Source of the DNA: Sipunculus nudus
Lineage: Eukaryota; Annelida; Sipuncula; Golfingiida; Sipunculidae
DNA: 64,000 nucleotides
Direction: 5' to 3'
NCBI GenBank assembly: GCA_026874595.1
Contig: CM049316.1
Location: 6,152,339-6,216,338, forward strand
Part shown: positions 22,895 to 34,404 of the stretch, piece by piece
Layout: every line of letters begins with the position of its first letter
Numbering within the stretch: position 1 is the stretch's first letter
Notes under the pieces: generated by a model
The model's input: the letters and a program-made list of their open reading frames with translations, nothing else
The model's database searches: none
What the model was told of the DNA's origin: nothing
Position numbers and translations under genes: made by a program

Positions 22895-23142
22895 CGATGC
22901 ATGCAATCCGGTCATTGCCGAAGGCTGTTCGGCTATGCTCGGTCTTACCTCTGAGCAAGTAAGTAAAAACGGAAAAATCACTCAAAATTATATGTATATT
23001 AAAAATTATTTATTCTCATATTGCCTATGTCACTGCGGGCATGATAACCTTTAAAATGATGTAAGGCACACTATTGTACACAACGTGGTTTTAGAAAACA
23101 TTGCGAACAGACATGAACCGAATTCCTTTTATAAGTATTAGA
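22895..23142 (+). repeat. dispersed repeat copy B (partner 12650-12922)
   Basis: See the partner entry. The shared closing block is GAATTCCTTTTATAAGTATTA. Confidence 0.8.
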
Positions 23143-23144
23143 TA

Positions 23145-25365
23145 ACAGATTTATGAGATTTTTTTTTCAAAATATGGGCCCTGTGATAAGTTTGAAGCCA
23201 ATCTGTATACCGAAAGTGGAGTTATCATTCATAAACATATTTGTGAATGGATGGGTCCTGTGACCTTGACCTAGTGCCCCCAAAATCAAAAGGAACATTC
23301 CCCAACTGACAGGTTCGCCATGAGGAAGACGGAGAGTTCACTTATTGCGATCCTTATTAATATTCCTCTTCACCTGCAAAAGAATTCTCAGTTTCCAGTC
23401 ATTCATACAATTCTTGCACTCGCATAAAACTCAAAATTAAATCGTCTGCAAATCGGTATCACTTGAATTAGTTATTATGTTTCACAACTTCACACAATAA
23501 TCGCTAAAGATCGTTGGTTTTTCTGAATTGCCGTAAATGTGCTGTGAAGTCAAACACGTGTACCCAAGCCTCAGTGTTAGAGGATCGTAACGCACTTTTT
23601 TAACAGATGTGGGTTGGTTGGGGAGGGGGCGCTGTTTAGGATATAAAAAAATATTCGTGAGCGCCCAGGACGCTTATTACGTCTTTACGGTTATATTTCT
23701 GAAATTACAGTTTTTTCACTGAAATGCACATCAAAGACTCTTAGGAAGGCTATGTTTGGATTAGAAATACGTGTTAGCTACGAAAAAATGATTGAATTCT
23801 GGTCTCAATAGAGCACAGAATAATTATTATCACATTTAGTTTAGCAAATGCGCGTGCATTACACAGTTTGAAACTTAATATAATTCCAATATTCTTTAAA
23901 ATAAGATAAAAGGAAAAAATATTCCTTTATCTTTTCGTGGAATAATCTACATGTACCAGTTTTATTCAGCAAATTTAACTTAATGCTCCAAACTCTATAA
24001 GCCGCATGCTGAATGAATACCGAACAGAATGTTCATTAAGAGCATGAAAACACGTTAGATTTTCGTGTAAACGACCGTATTTCTAGGCAGGTAATAAGGT
24101 GTTATTTATGCCATATTGACACAGGAACACCACTTTTAAAGTACCGGGATATTCCACAATGAGGGACACTTGACATTTAGGTCATCGAAAGGGTCAATGG
24201 ATGTTTTCATGCATTATCCAATCAAACTCTCTTTAACAGTGACTTAGGAACCAACCTTTTTTAACTGTGTGCATATATCCAGTTGTTCAAAATAATCCTG
24301 TTCAATTTCTTCATGGAAACTTAAGACCCACATAAGAAGAATAGAATTTACTGAGATAATATAATAGAAACCCCCTGTACCGCATTTCTAATCACCGCAT
24401 ACTATCTGCCGTGCTCATGTATGACACATCTTAATTTAAAGCGGTAAAGACATTGGTTCAATAACATATTGGTTCAATAACAAAGGTGTACTAATTTGTT
24501 ACACAGATGAAAAAAAGAAACATTAAAGAATTGGAAATCTTCCAAGATGGAGGGTTCTTGGAAGTTCACTGCAGCATGCACAACATTTCAAAGTTCCAGC
24601 TGGAATCTTAGAACATATATTGAATATTTAATTAACAGTAGTTTAAGAAAAAAGAAACATTAAAGCCATAAAATTATCCTCAGGTTGCCCTATGCGGCAT
24701 GTCGACAAAACCTCGTACATAATGTTTACCTATATCATCGAAATCTAGGTTTACAAGAGATGATCGACAGGTGAGACAAACGTTTTTTTTCGGAAAGCCT
24801 GCCATTTGACCTATAGTGTCCAATCGTTGGTTTACAGTGGCCGGTTTACCTTAGGCAGTTACACGGGGGCCATCTTAAGAAAATTATGCGATCACTCATG
24901 TTAACACTAATCTAATGAACATTCATAAGTTGTTATATATAAGCAAGTTACATGTTAAGCGCACAGTGGTGCCTGTCTCGCATTCAGTGAAGGTCAAACT
25001 GGTTCTCATTTTCCAGTCTGTTAGATTTAAAAATTATGAACTACAAAAGCAAGATGCATCTGAAAACTTTAAATGATTACATATATATGCTTTTTAAAAA
25101 GAGCGTCATCAAAAAGTTTCTTTTTTATTCAAGAAACTTTCCAATGTACCACAAGAATGATTTATGTGCGACATTATTTATTTCAATATTTTTCTGGTAT
25201 CCCTAGAAGTACGCAAGACACTTGCTCGATTCTGCTTTAATTTAGCCATTATGAATATCTTAATTTGTTGACAGGCCAGAGATATATAGTCCAGCAGCTT
25301 CCCCCATGAGGAAATTTAATTCTTTATCAGTGTAGTCTATATTGTCAAATTATTATTTTTTTAGT

Positions 25366-25366
<1 letters not shown>
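23145..25366. other. no feature recognised
   Basis: AT-rich, non-repetitive at the scale I can compare, with no coding stretch that has splice support. The last few hundred bases may hold the 3' UTR of the minus-strand sulfotransferase. Confidence 0.5.

Positions 25367-25368
<2 letters not shown>

Positions 25369-25413
<45 letters not shown>
25369..25413. repeat. (TA)n microsatellite
   Basis: About 22 TA dinucleotides, just downstream of the sulfotransferase stop. Confidence 0.95.
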
Positions 25414-25415
<2 letters not shown>

Positions 25416-25527
25416 ACCAAGTGAAGTATGAATATAACATAGATTCTACCAAAGGTGTTTCTCCTTCCTTATAACATTATATAAAAGAAATTAAAATGAC
25501 GTTGCTCTGTATACAGTTTATACTGAT

Positions 25528-26237
25528 TTAATCCTGGAAATAGATGCCTGTTTCCTCCCCAAAACGATCCAACATGGAGTCAACCTTTGCCGTCTGCTTC
25601 TCATTGAAGAAATTCTTCCAGTCTCCAACAATACCTTTCCTCATAAAAGGAGATCCCTCCTCGAAAAAATGACTATCCCCAAAATTCAGATTAAGATTGT
25701 TCTTCATCTTGTTGAATTCTGTGATACGTACTATTCTGTCCAGTGTTTCGTCATCTACAGGTCTGTTTATGAACTCGGCCAACTTCCTGATTAAACTGTG
25801 GGGATCCTTGTTTAACTCCTCATACTTCACAAATAATATATTTGGTTCAGACCGGTTCTTCCAAAAGGACCTCACATGATCGAACCAATCCCCATAATAG
25901 ATCTTTCCTTGAAAGAATGCATCATAAAAGACGTCCCATTCTCCTTTCCACGGTCCAATAAACTTAGAAATTGTATGGAGGTAATAGTTTGAAACGGCTA
26001 CATCTTTCGGGTTGCGCATTATGTAGATGATCTTTCCCTTCTTGTCCTCAATCAAAGAAGAAGGCAGAAGATGATACTGTAGATGGCTCCAAAAGCACTC
26101 TGGGCGTTCCAGGGTCTCTGCGATTTCTATAGCGTAATCTGGCATACTTTCTTCAAAATATGCTTTGGTGTTTTCAAACGCCTCAAGGTTGTCTTGTTTC
26201 ATGATAGCTCGAATGATCGTTCTCAACCAGTTGTTTC
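25528..26237 (-). CDS. cytosolic-type sulfotransferase, exon 2 (residues 55-290)
   Basis: Main exon of a SULT-family (Sulfotransfer_1) enzyme, which transfers sulfonate from PAPS to small hydroxyl or amine acceptors in the cytosol. The exon starts after ATATTTTAG at 26237; splicing to 26593-26755 restores a Gly codon and gives 290 aa, the usual SULT length. Visible motifs: His106 in SHLQYHLLP (catalytic His position), RNPKDVAVSNYY (Arg129 and Ser137, 3'-phosphate of PAPS), and the C-terminal signature RKGIVGDWK (about 254-262). The 5'-PSB loop spanning the junction reads FMRSGNNWL instead of YPKSGTTW, so the catalytic Lys is Arg and both Thr are Asn. The second active-site Lys of 'KTHLP' is Trp104. 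TAA stop at 25530-25528. Substrate unknown. It may bind PAPS unusually or have lost activity. Confidence 0.93.
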
Positions 26238-26592
26238 CTAAAATATGAATCGTCTCTTGACAGAATTCGGCTAATTACGCCATTATTTTGCAAATTGCCA
26301 ATGCTGCAACATAACCCTGGAGAAAGTAGGGTTTTAAATAAAAGTGCAAAAGGTGCATTAATAATTAAGAAGGCGTTGTAGCATTTTTTCATACAGATGA
26401 ACGCAACTGTCTCTTTGGCCTGAAGCAGGGAACCAAAAGATACAATAAATGTTTTGCCAGATAATACATTTTATCTTATAACTTGGAATATATATATATA
26501 CATTGATTAAATTTTATTCTCCATAGTAAACACACAAGAGTGCACAATTGAAGAAAGTTACGCTTTCTTTTGAAAGGACTTAAAATCTGTAC
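26238..26592 (-). other. intron of the sulfotransferase gene
   Basis: 355 bp. GTACAG donor at 26592 and TTTTAG acceptor at 26239-26238, phase 1. It interrupts the PSB loop between Ser54 and Gly55. Confidence 0.9.
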
Positions 26593-26755
26593 CTGATCTC
26601 ATGAAGCCACACTCAAAGACATCGTTTTCGTCGAGGGTAAACTCTTTAATCTTCTTCAAAGTGGTTCTGTCTAGCTTTTTGTAGTACAGTGTACCATCGA
26701 TCCAGTGGCTGTTGTCAATATGGAATGGGATTTTGTTGAACTTAGGCTGTGCCAT
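26593..26755 (-). CDS. cytosolic-type sulfotransferase, exon 1 (residues 1-54 plus one base)
   Basis: 163 nt from ATG at 26755. It encodes MAQPKFNKIPFHIDNSHWID and onward to FTLDENDVFECGFMRSG at the splice junction. SULT proteins commonly begin with 30-45 residues before the PSB loop, as here. An upstream in-frame ATG (26776) would add seven residues (MRNKQAI), but the ATG at 26755 starts the family-like part. Joined to exon 2 the reading frame is 870 nt with no break. No intron is needed between the TATA-like box and this exon. Confidence 0.88.
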
Positions 26756-26829
26756 TATTGCTTGCTTATTCCTCAATCCAGTCGGAAGCAGCTACCGAAG
26801 ATAAATAAACATTTATAAGATCGGTGAAC

Positions 26830-26837
26830 TTTATATA
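26830..26837 (-). promoter_or_regulatory. TATA-like box upstream of the sulfotransferase
   Basis: TATATAAA on the minus strand, about 75 bp upstream of the ATG. A start about 30 bp downstream would leave a 5' UTR of roughly 45 nt. Plausible, but TATA-like strings are common in AT-rich DNA. Confidence 0.45.
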
Positions 26838-26839
26838 CA

Positions 26840-27819
26840 TTTTCAAGTTTACGCTCCCCTTTTGCAAGGTTATTTTCATAATATTCAATCAGAGTGTAGC
26901 TCTATGAAATTAATGGGTGATACAAAACATTTTACTTTACGTGTGTTTTAGGCTTTGCTTTAGTATTTCGATTTTTATATTTTAAATTGCGTAAGCATGG
27001 TCCAACACGAAACCGATAAAACGTAGTTTATATTGTAATCCCAGTACTCAATGCTGAAACTCCATTGCCTTGTTTGTGTTCCTGCATGGTGTTGCCAAGC
27101 GACACAGGGATTATATTATTCATATAGTGTCACATTGTGCAATAGGTATATGGAATATGTGGATGATACATGATCAAATCTTTATTAATTGTCATATTAA
27201 TGTTTATGTCACATGTATATGCAATTCTTATGGTGTGTACCCGTCTTATAGTGTACTAACCACTTATTAATATAGTTTATGGGATTTTGCATGATTTTCA
27301 ATATTTTTTGTTTGTTTGGTAGTTATATATTCACCATACAAGATGTACGTCAAAGCATTTCAATAAGAAAAAAAATAAATTATAAAAAAGTTCATTTTGA
27401 AATTAATGAAATTATAAACCTGAAAAAAATTAGAGCTTCCCTTTTACAGGTCATGTACATAGAGTAAAGCGGAACAGTGAAAGTGGTGATCTGTAAATAA
27501 TACAAAGGTTAAGTGTATCTTGAATTATTATAGTTCCGATCTCTCAGCGTTTAGATATGGAAAATCTTCAGCTCGAGCGACGCGCACGGCGTGCTCGGAG
27601 GGAGGGTATGTGGCCCTACAGCAAGGGGAAACATTGTTCAACATGGTGAGATAGGAATACAATTTAGACACCGCGAGAGCCAGGACGTAACTTTAATTAT
27701 TGTCACTTACAATTATGTATTTGATCAATCTGGTTTCTCCTTTTTACATCACTATATAGGCAAAGTTAGAAATCGTAAATTCCGTACATTGTGCATACCA
27801 CCTATCACAGGTCATGACA

Positions 27820-27820
<1 letters not shown>
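26840..27820. other. no gene recognised
   Basis: AT-rich. Short open frames only, without domains. Confidence 0.5.
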
Positions 27821-27823
<3 letters not shown>

Positions 27824-27857
<34 letters not shown>

Positions 27858-27994
27858 TATATATATATATATATATCTTTATATATCCCGTTTATACCCT
27901 CCCCGTGTGCTTGCTATTTATTTAATAAAATTGATTAATTATTTAAATAGGCTCAAAATATCCAATGGTAATAAAATGTTTGTCTGTTTATATT

Positions 27995-28052
<58 letters not shown>
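27824..28052. repeat. two (AT)n microsatellites
   Basis: AT runs at 27824-27877 (interrupted by one AATT) and at about 27997-28052, separated by 120 bp of AT-rich DNA. Confidence 0.95.
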
Positions 28053-28057
<5 letters not shown>

Positions 28058-28080
28058 CAAAACAAATTAAATGCATAATT

Positions 28081-28180
28081 TTAAGAATTTTTTTTTCATT
28101 ATTATTCCAAGCAACCGCCAACTCTGTTTTAGCGCCCCCCCCCCCCCCCGGTTCTGGAATTTCTGGATCCTTCCCTGCAT
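28081..28180 (-). repeat. poly-C/GGATCC repeat end
   Basis: A C15 run at 28135-28149 next to 'GGTTCTGGAATTTCTGGATCC' and 'TTCCCTGCAT'. In reverse complement this resembles the 'GCAGGG..GGATCC' border of the repeat at 12235-12486. Confidence 0.4.
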
Positions 28181-28614
28181 CACATGATTAAGGGCACCGA
28201 CAGGTTCAGCCACACAGCAGCATGTGCTCGCGGGAGGGAAATGTCTAACAGACGGAGAATATATGGAGGATCCCGCATGTAATACTACCACATAACTCCT
28301 ACATTTCTCCGGGGATTCCCTTAAAATTTGGGTAGTACCCCGCCTCCTTGCTGTTACTCACGAAGATACATATGCTTGCTGTTCCTCCTGTGCATGGGGA
28401 CGCCTGGCAATTACAACTGATCGGCTGAAGTACAGCATGGCGAGAATAAATCGTCAAACATTCGGACGTTTGTCGGGAGTTTGTCTTTTCGAATCGGGAG
28501 GTGGGAGTTGACCTTCAAAATTTGGAGGTTCGCGTCGAAATCGGGAAGATTGAAAGGTATGGTGTACTATGAGTTGTTACCCACAGAAAAATAGATTATG
28601 TGGTTTGACAGTAT

Positions 28615-28815
28615 GAAGCCCATGACATAAACACGATAAACACAAAACATTCAATAAAAAATGACAAACCATAAAAAAGGTCTTACTTTCCCCCGAGCCT
28701 CTCAAGTGTTTCCAGTAAGCAAAACGGCCCTTCGCTAGTTATATTTTGTCACGCCTATCGCTGGTACGTGTGTATGTGTGACAGCTGTGGACATGACCTT
28801 TGAGATGCTCCGGCC
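28615..28815 (+). repeat. dispersed repeat copy B (partner 15080-15290)
   Basis: See the partner entry. Confidence 0.7.
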
Positions 28816-28819
28816 AAAA

Positions 28820-30150
28820 AAAAAGATATCTGCAGGAGTAAAAACACTATTGCAGTAACGACACCATGTGGTGATTCAAAGAATCATGTCCCATCTCGAC
28901 ATCGTTTATTCTGTAGCTATATTAAAATAAGCGCATTAATTGTTTATGATAATATTAATGTTAGTGTAGTATGTGCATCTGTTACCAGGTCGTCTTTGAC
29001 GGTAACAATGAGATACCTAGTTTGCAATACAGGGGGATGGTGGTATATATCCCCCGACTTTTTAGTAAGGAAGGATGGTCAAAGTAATCATCCTCCTGAT
29101 ATTCAGAAAACAATATTTATAAATTGTGAATAAAATAAATTAATTATCAGAATGTTAGAGTTTGTTTCCATTTCTGAGTTTAGTAGGAAATATTCTATAT
29201 CTACACCTGGTTTAATATTCACATATACCGGAAACATAATAGCCTTTTTTTAAAGCCTTATAATATATTGAAATATATTTGAAATCTGTTTTACAGACAA
29301 TATATATATATATTGATTACCCTCCATGCCTGCAAGTCAACCTATTACACATGAAGGTAAATTGACGCCACTGCTGTTTTGTCATAAGGGCAAAAGACGT
29401 GTGGGCCAAGTGCTTATGATGCAAATCAGCAGAACATAATTAATTCATATATATATATATAGTCTTTCACAGTCAGACCTCCAGGTGAATCAATACATTT
29501 ATAAACAGTGTCAGAACGTCAGGGCAATGGCTTTGTAGACGTTTCTCTGCCTCGTTATTCTACGTCAGGTATGGTTTATTGTTGCATGGAATATCCTCGG
29601 CACAAGTATTTTGTCAGTTTGTTGCTTGTATTTTAAATTTATAAATTATGTTTGACCATTGAGTTGATTAAGCAAGTTTGCTACAAGCGCTGAGTAATAA
29701 TCTGTGACACGAAAAATGCTGCATACTACTTTAACAACAAGTATCTATATATTAATAGCGTAAGGCAATTTTTGTAATTTTCCGTACCTTCTCTGATACC
29801 ACCGTACGGATTGCCGTGATTTTCGTCATTAATAAGCTCCGGGCTTTTCCGAAGAGATTCCAGCCACTTTTATTTACAATATTTGCGTTAACGTGCATAA
29901 TTAATAATTTTAATATTTGCTCCCCCGCGGGCGCCTCTTTTCTTTACTTCTTCGGGTCCGGTAACACAATGGCCATAGAGTATGTGATGGCGGGACAGTG
30001 TTTTACTCCGGGGGCCCTATCTGGGGTTTTCACGGTGACCGACTCGAAATAATCCCATCGGCGATCCCTTCTCAAAAGGGGGATCTTTGAAAGAATTGTT
30101 TTGCAGGAGCCCCTTCCCCGTACTCGTATGTTTAAGTCCGTTCAACTGTG
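28820..30150. other. no gene recognised
   Basis: A 78-codon open frame (29816-30052, +) has no recognisable domain, signal or splice partner. Confidence 0.45.
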
Positions 30151-30163
30151 TCAGGAAGGCATG

Positions 30164-30247
30164 CGATTGCCGCGCGGCAAACGCATACAAAACGCTCATA
30201 TGGAAAAGGACTGGCCGCGCGGCAAACGCATGCGTTTGACGCGCGGC
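30164..30247. repeat. GCCGCGCGGCAAACGCAT palindromic repeats
   Basis: One half-copy at about 30167-30187 and a 34-bp near-perfect palindrome at 30214-30247: GCCGCGCGGCAAACGCAT followed by its complement, one mismatched pair. Very CpG-rich in AT-rich surroundings. Confidence 0.85.
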
Positions 30248-30295
30248 AGTTTCTGCCACGCACATGGAAAAGCACCCTTAGGCAAAAAAAAAAAA

Positions 30296-30558
30296 AAAGG
30301 TATGGTTCTTAGGCATTTTATTACAGAAACTTGAGATATTTTACCTTTGTTTGGTTTGTTTCGATAAAAATTTTATATAATCAGGTAAAGCATGAAAATA
30401 AAAGAATTGTTTTGTTATACACGCAAAAGCACGACATAACAAAATAAATCTGATCAAAATTGTATCATTTTATCTCTTGAAAGATGAAAATCAAAATAAA
30501 ATGTTTTGATGCGGGAGGGGGGAGTAGAAGGGGGACGATGCCTGAGAACCATACCTTT
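30296..30558 (-). mobile_element. MITE of the AAGGTATGGTTCTCAGGCA family (copy 2, inverted)
   Basis: The left end AAAGGTATGGTTCTTAGGCA and right end TGCCTGAGAACCATACCTTT are inverted repeats of about 20 bp. The interior has 'GTTTCGATAAAAATTTTATA', the reverse complement of the interior of copies 1 and 3. About 263 bp, no coding. Confidence 0.78.
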
Positions 30559-30559
30559 T

Positions 30560-31985
30560 ATTTTTTGGTCTTATACAGTCGCACTTGGTCGCCTGAAGTT
30601 CAGGGCCTTGCATGCGATTTAGCTCCTTGACAAATATTCACCAAAATGTAGGCCTACTATGTAATAGATGGAAAGAAAATGTTAACCAAATTCACGTCGT
30701 GGTTGGTACAGTGTGATGTGTACACGTGTGGAGTGGCACCACCAAAGTTATTAATATTGACTAAAATATATTGAAAATCAGAATTTTTTCTCATTACTGC
30801 AGTTACAAATGTATCATTTCTGTAAAAATGTATATTTACTGGTATTTGTTTCTTTTACATGCATGCGCCATCTGATTTTCAATGTTTATGTAATACTCTT
30901 TTTTTTAAAGACTTTTGATTCTTTCATTCAGTATGTATGCTAATTGCGAATAAGTCATGGCCATCAATTTTTCTATTTTCACAAATTAAACAGGTATTTT
31001 TTGCATTTTCTTAAAAAAAAATTAAATTTTCACACTCTTCTCAGCATTCATCCATCATTCGTTCATGCATTTAGGAAATAAATAGCATTTAGATGGTTAA
31101 TATTCACCGCTTATAAAAGACGAAATAAACTTTGTAGAAAAAATGAGCTCGCGTGTTATTTAATTTCATAATTTACGAACTATAAGGTACTTTAATACTT
31201 TAATTTCAATAACTTAACATGTCTTACTCTCATTGGACCAAGCGTGAATTTGCAATTATTGCTAATTGTACATATGAGTTATAAATTTTCCGCGTGATTT
31301 CTCTCTGTACTATCTACAACCCTTATTCATAAGACCTTTGTCCTCTACAAAAATGATTTTCACTAAAATCATGTCGGATATATCCACTAACATTCGTTCA
31401 AATGAACGGCCCTCTTAGGATTCGCTCCTGCCTATTATATATACCAATTGCCAAAATCACTGATCGTTATCTTATTTGTTTTATTATATAGTTTCTACAA
31501 TATATCCTAGATGACATACGTCCATGACCAGTTCTTTGTGTTATAATTTTCACCATCACATTTTGCAGACATACTTTCATCTTTTTCTTTACTTTTTTAT
31601 TACATAAGAAAACATTTCATCCACATATACACAACAATCTACAAAACATAATTTATAACATGATGACATAAACACATACAATTATGATGAAATGTTTCGG
31701 CACCATACAACTAATCTTTAACAAACTAATAATATAAACAAAAAGCATAATATTAAGTATATCAAATACAGAATGTGTTAGAAATTATGTAATATATAAC
31801 AGACATCAATAAAATAATGTAAATATGACCACTTTTATCTGTTCCATAAAAAATCCAAAGTTAATATTAATTATCTGAACCCATAATAGTGCATGTGTTA
31901 AGAGTTTGTCTTTTGATATCGCCAACCTTTTTTAATAGAATGGTAATTCTTAATGAATTTTTATGATATTTGACTAAGATTGATC
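30560..31985. other. AT-rich sequence; lower part may be the LINE 3' tail
   Basis: No gene. The part nearest 31.99 kb lies just downstream of the minus-strand LINE and may include its 3' UTR. Boundaries not visible. Confidence 0.4.
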
Positions 31986-31992
31986 TCTGTAT

Positions 31993-32335
31993 TTAGAAAT
32001 ATATATCATACTTCATCAGCAATATAATTTTATCTGTTAACAGATCTGTCTTTACATAAAGCAATACCTCTGAATGTGAAAGAATATTTGAAAGATCCAA
32101 GTTCTTTAACCAATTGCATACAAAAACCATATCTTTTACAAAAATACAATCATAGAAAGTGTAAGAGTGTTTCTTCTTAACAGGAACAGAACTCATGTTC
32201 TTTAAAACCGTCTTGTAAAAGAAATGGATTTAATGCGAGAATACTATGTAATATCTTAAAATGAAAGTATCTAAGTTTTGTTGATATTGTTATTGACTAC
32301 ATATAATATATAAAAGGCTCAAGTACTCTATCCTT
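31993..32335 (-). pseudogene. L1-like LINE, 3' part with RT-associated zinc-binding domain (broken)
   Basis: Minus-strand frames carry the conserved end of L1-type ORF2: 'LRYFHFKILHSIL' followed by a degenerate Cys-X2-Cys-like 'EFCSC' and 'EET', then, in the frame of 32196-31993, 'YDCIFVKDMVFVCNWLKNL'. This is the zf-RVT region that follows the reverse transcriptase. At least one frame change and an in-frame stop. It belongs with the RT remnants at 33.06-34.4 kb, separated by an insertion. Confidence 0.72.
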
Positions 32336-32344
32336 ATCTGGATC

Positions 32345-32850
32345 AACAAAATCTTGATATTGTTCCAGGTCATATTACCTCTCGCTCTCACGTAACGTCT
32401 AGACTTTCCGCTAGCCCCTCGCGCAATACGTGTGACGTAATACCACTGTCTCTAAAGTACTTTATAGAGTATCAATAGAGTGGCCTCCCTGAGACGTAAA
32501 CTCTCACAACACGGACCCGATTCCTCAAATGAACACCAAGAAGTTGAACACTCTCAGGAGACGCTGCACTCACCAAGCGCGCCGGCTCATTCTGAAGGTT
32601 ACTTGGACCCACGTCTTATATGAGACTCCTGATGTCAAACTCTCGATAGACTTCGCCGCCAATCAGTACTTAAATCCAATGTCCCTTGTCAACACACATC
32701 AAACTTAACACAGACACGCCCCCGGGATGAATTCGAGGGAAAACTACCCTTAACCAATTCGCAGACAAGACGTCCCCTACCAGACATAGTTACTGTTGTG
32801 ACCGTCATAATGATCGGTTCTCAAGAGTTTATGCTACATAGAAATGAACA
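32345..32850. mobile_element. insertion splitting the LINE, possibly a solo LTR
   Basis: About 0.5 kb of markedly more GC-rich sequence with no LINE similarity, between two parts of the same LINE. In reverse complement it starts 'TGTAGCATAAACTCTTGAGA' and holds a TATA-like 'CATATAAGACG'; TG..CA-type ends can be drawn. No target duplication was identified, so the LTR call is tentative. Confidence 0.35.
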
Positions 32851-33058
32851 TCAAAGGATACAGGTGGCGCCTACTGATTGCTAAACAGCTTTGAACGTTT
32901 GGCCAAATGAAGCACTCGTTCATCCCAACTGGGTTTCTCACGTTAATTGCTTATATGATAATTAATAAACCTAAAAAAATTATCTGGTCAAACTCCCTAA
33001 ACCTAAATATACAAAGTCACAGTCCTCTGGTGACACTTATAAATAATGTAGTATCATC

Positions 33059-34400
33059 TTATTGCGAGATGATGTGTTTCACCTTTCTTATCTCTATGCT
33101 TTTAATATTAGTATTGTCCTTATTTTTGCAAGAAACAGTTCTTCCGAAATAATAAATACGTATGGTTGGTAGACGTAGGGGGTAGACCTGTCTAACTAAG
33201 CTGACTGAGGAAAACCTGGAAGCCGATCCATTATTTATGACGCATGATGATATATTTTTTATAACATACTTTAATCCATTTACAGGAAGTATGACCATAG
33301 GTGTAATGTTCTAAAGGTTTCAGAATAATTGACCATTCTAATAAATCAAAAGCTGTTTCAAAATCTATTGTTATCAAATTTGCTTTTAATTCATTTTTAG
33401 AATATGAATTCATCAAATTGTAAATTCAACTAAAGCTCTTACAAATATATCTGCTTTTATTTCATTTTGAGAATTTAAATTCATCAAATTGTAAATTTTA
33501 TTAAAACTCTCACAAATATATCTTAAAAAAAAACCAGTTTGATTTTGCAGCAAGCAGTTCTGCCGAAATAATAGTATTGTAAAAGTATGGTGAAAGGGGG
33601 CAGAGTTGTCTAACTCTTCCGCTTACTGGGAATAACCTGGAAGCCCATCCATTATTTATGACATGACGCATTTATGATATACTTTTATAAATTTTTAAAA
33701 TCAATTTACAGAAAGTTTGGATGGATTACGTTTTGAAGGACCGTCTCTTATCTACGAGCCATACATTGAGCTAATAATTTGAAATCAGTATTTAGTGAAG
33801 TTATTGGTCTCAAATTCTCAAGTAGAGAGAAGTCTTTCGATTTTTTTGGGGGGAGGGGAATTAACGCAAATCATCCTAGTCGCTGTGAAATATTTAAACT
33901 ACCATTTTCAAAAGAATACTTAAAAGCTTTCAAATCTGTTTTAATTACATTCAAAAAGTATTTACAAATCCAAAACCTTCCGATCCAGTGGTTTTCCCAT
34001 TAGTAAAAGGATTTTAAACATTCAAATAATACTTCTTTATACAATTCACAATCACAAAATATTTTTTCTTCATCAGACAAAATATTTCTATCGGAGTTAA
34101 AAACTTTGCATATTGGTCTTCATTTCGTTTCAGCTCAGCTCACCATCCTGTCCTACATCTGAACAATGCTGCTTATGTTTTATTTCTTCAATTTTCTTCT
34201 CAATTTCTGATTTATTATCTTTTACATCCTCTATTATTCTATCATTCGGATTATTGATATATTATCCTTCTAAATATTTCTAACTATTTTCTAATTGTTG
34301 TAACATCGTCCTTTTTGTTTATTAATTCTAAAAGAGTAAGTGATTGTGGCACTAGACATACCTATCTTACTTATGGTATGTTAATTTTACTTATTTTACT
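33059..34400 (-). pseudogene. L1-like LINE reverse-transcriptase region, mutated and internally duplicated
   Basis: From 34.4 kb downward on the minus strand: an acidic/Lys-rich pre-RT stretch ('EIEKKIEEIKHKQ', about 34.2 kb), 'NGKTTGSEGF' and 'SFENGSLNISQRLG' (about 33.87-34.0 kb, RT motifs 0-1), 'NTDFK..A' traces (33.75 kb), 'ANLITIDFETAFDLLEW' (33.36 kb, motif A region), 'KWIKVCYKK' (33.26 kb), then 'NNGSASRFSSVS' and 'IKSIEIRKVKHIISQ' (33.06-33.25 kb). Order and spacing are those of L1/Tx1-type ORF2. Many stops and frame changes. The catalytic YxDD block was not found. A second copy of the 'NNG..RQ.CPLSPY..AELL' block at 33546-33690 shows internal duplication. Confidence 0.75.
33391..33525. 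repeat. 67-bp tandem duplication inside the LINE
   Basis: 'ATTCATCAAATTGTAAATT' with flanks occurs twice about 67 bp apart (near 33409 and 33480), followed each time by 'CTCTTACAAATATATCT' or 'CTCTCACAAATATATCT'. Confidence 0.75.
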
Positions 34401-34404
34401 TATG

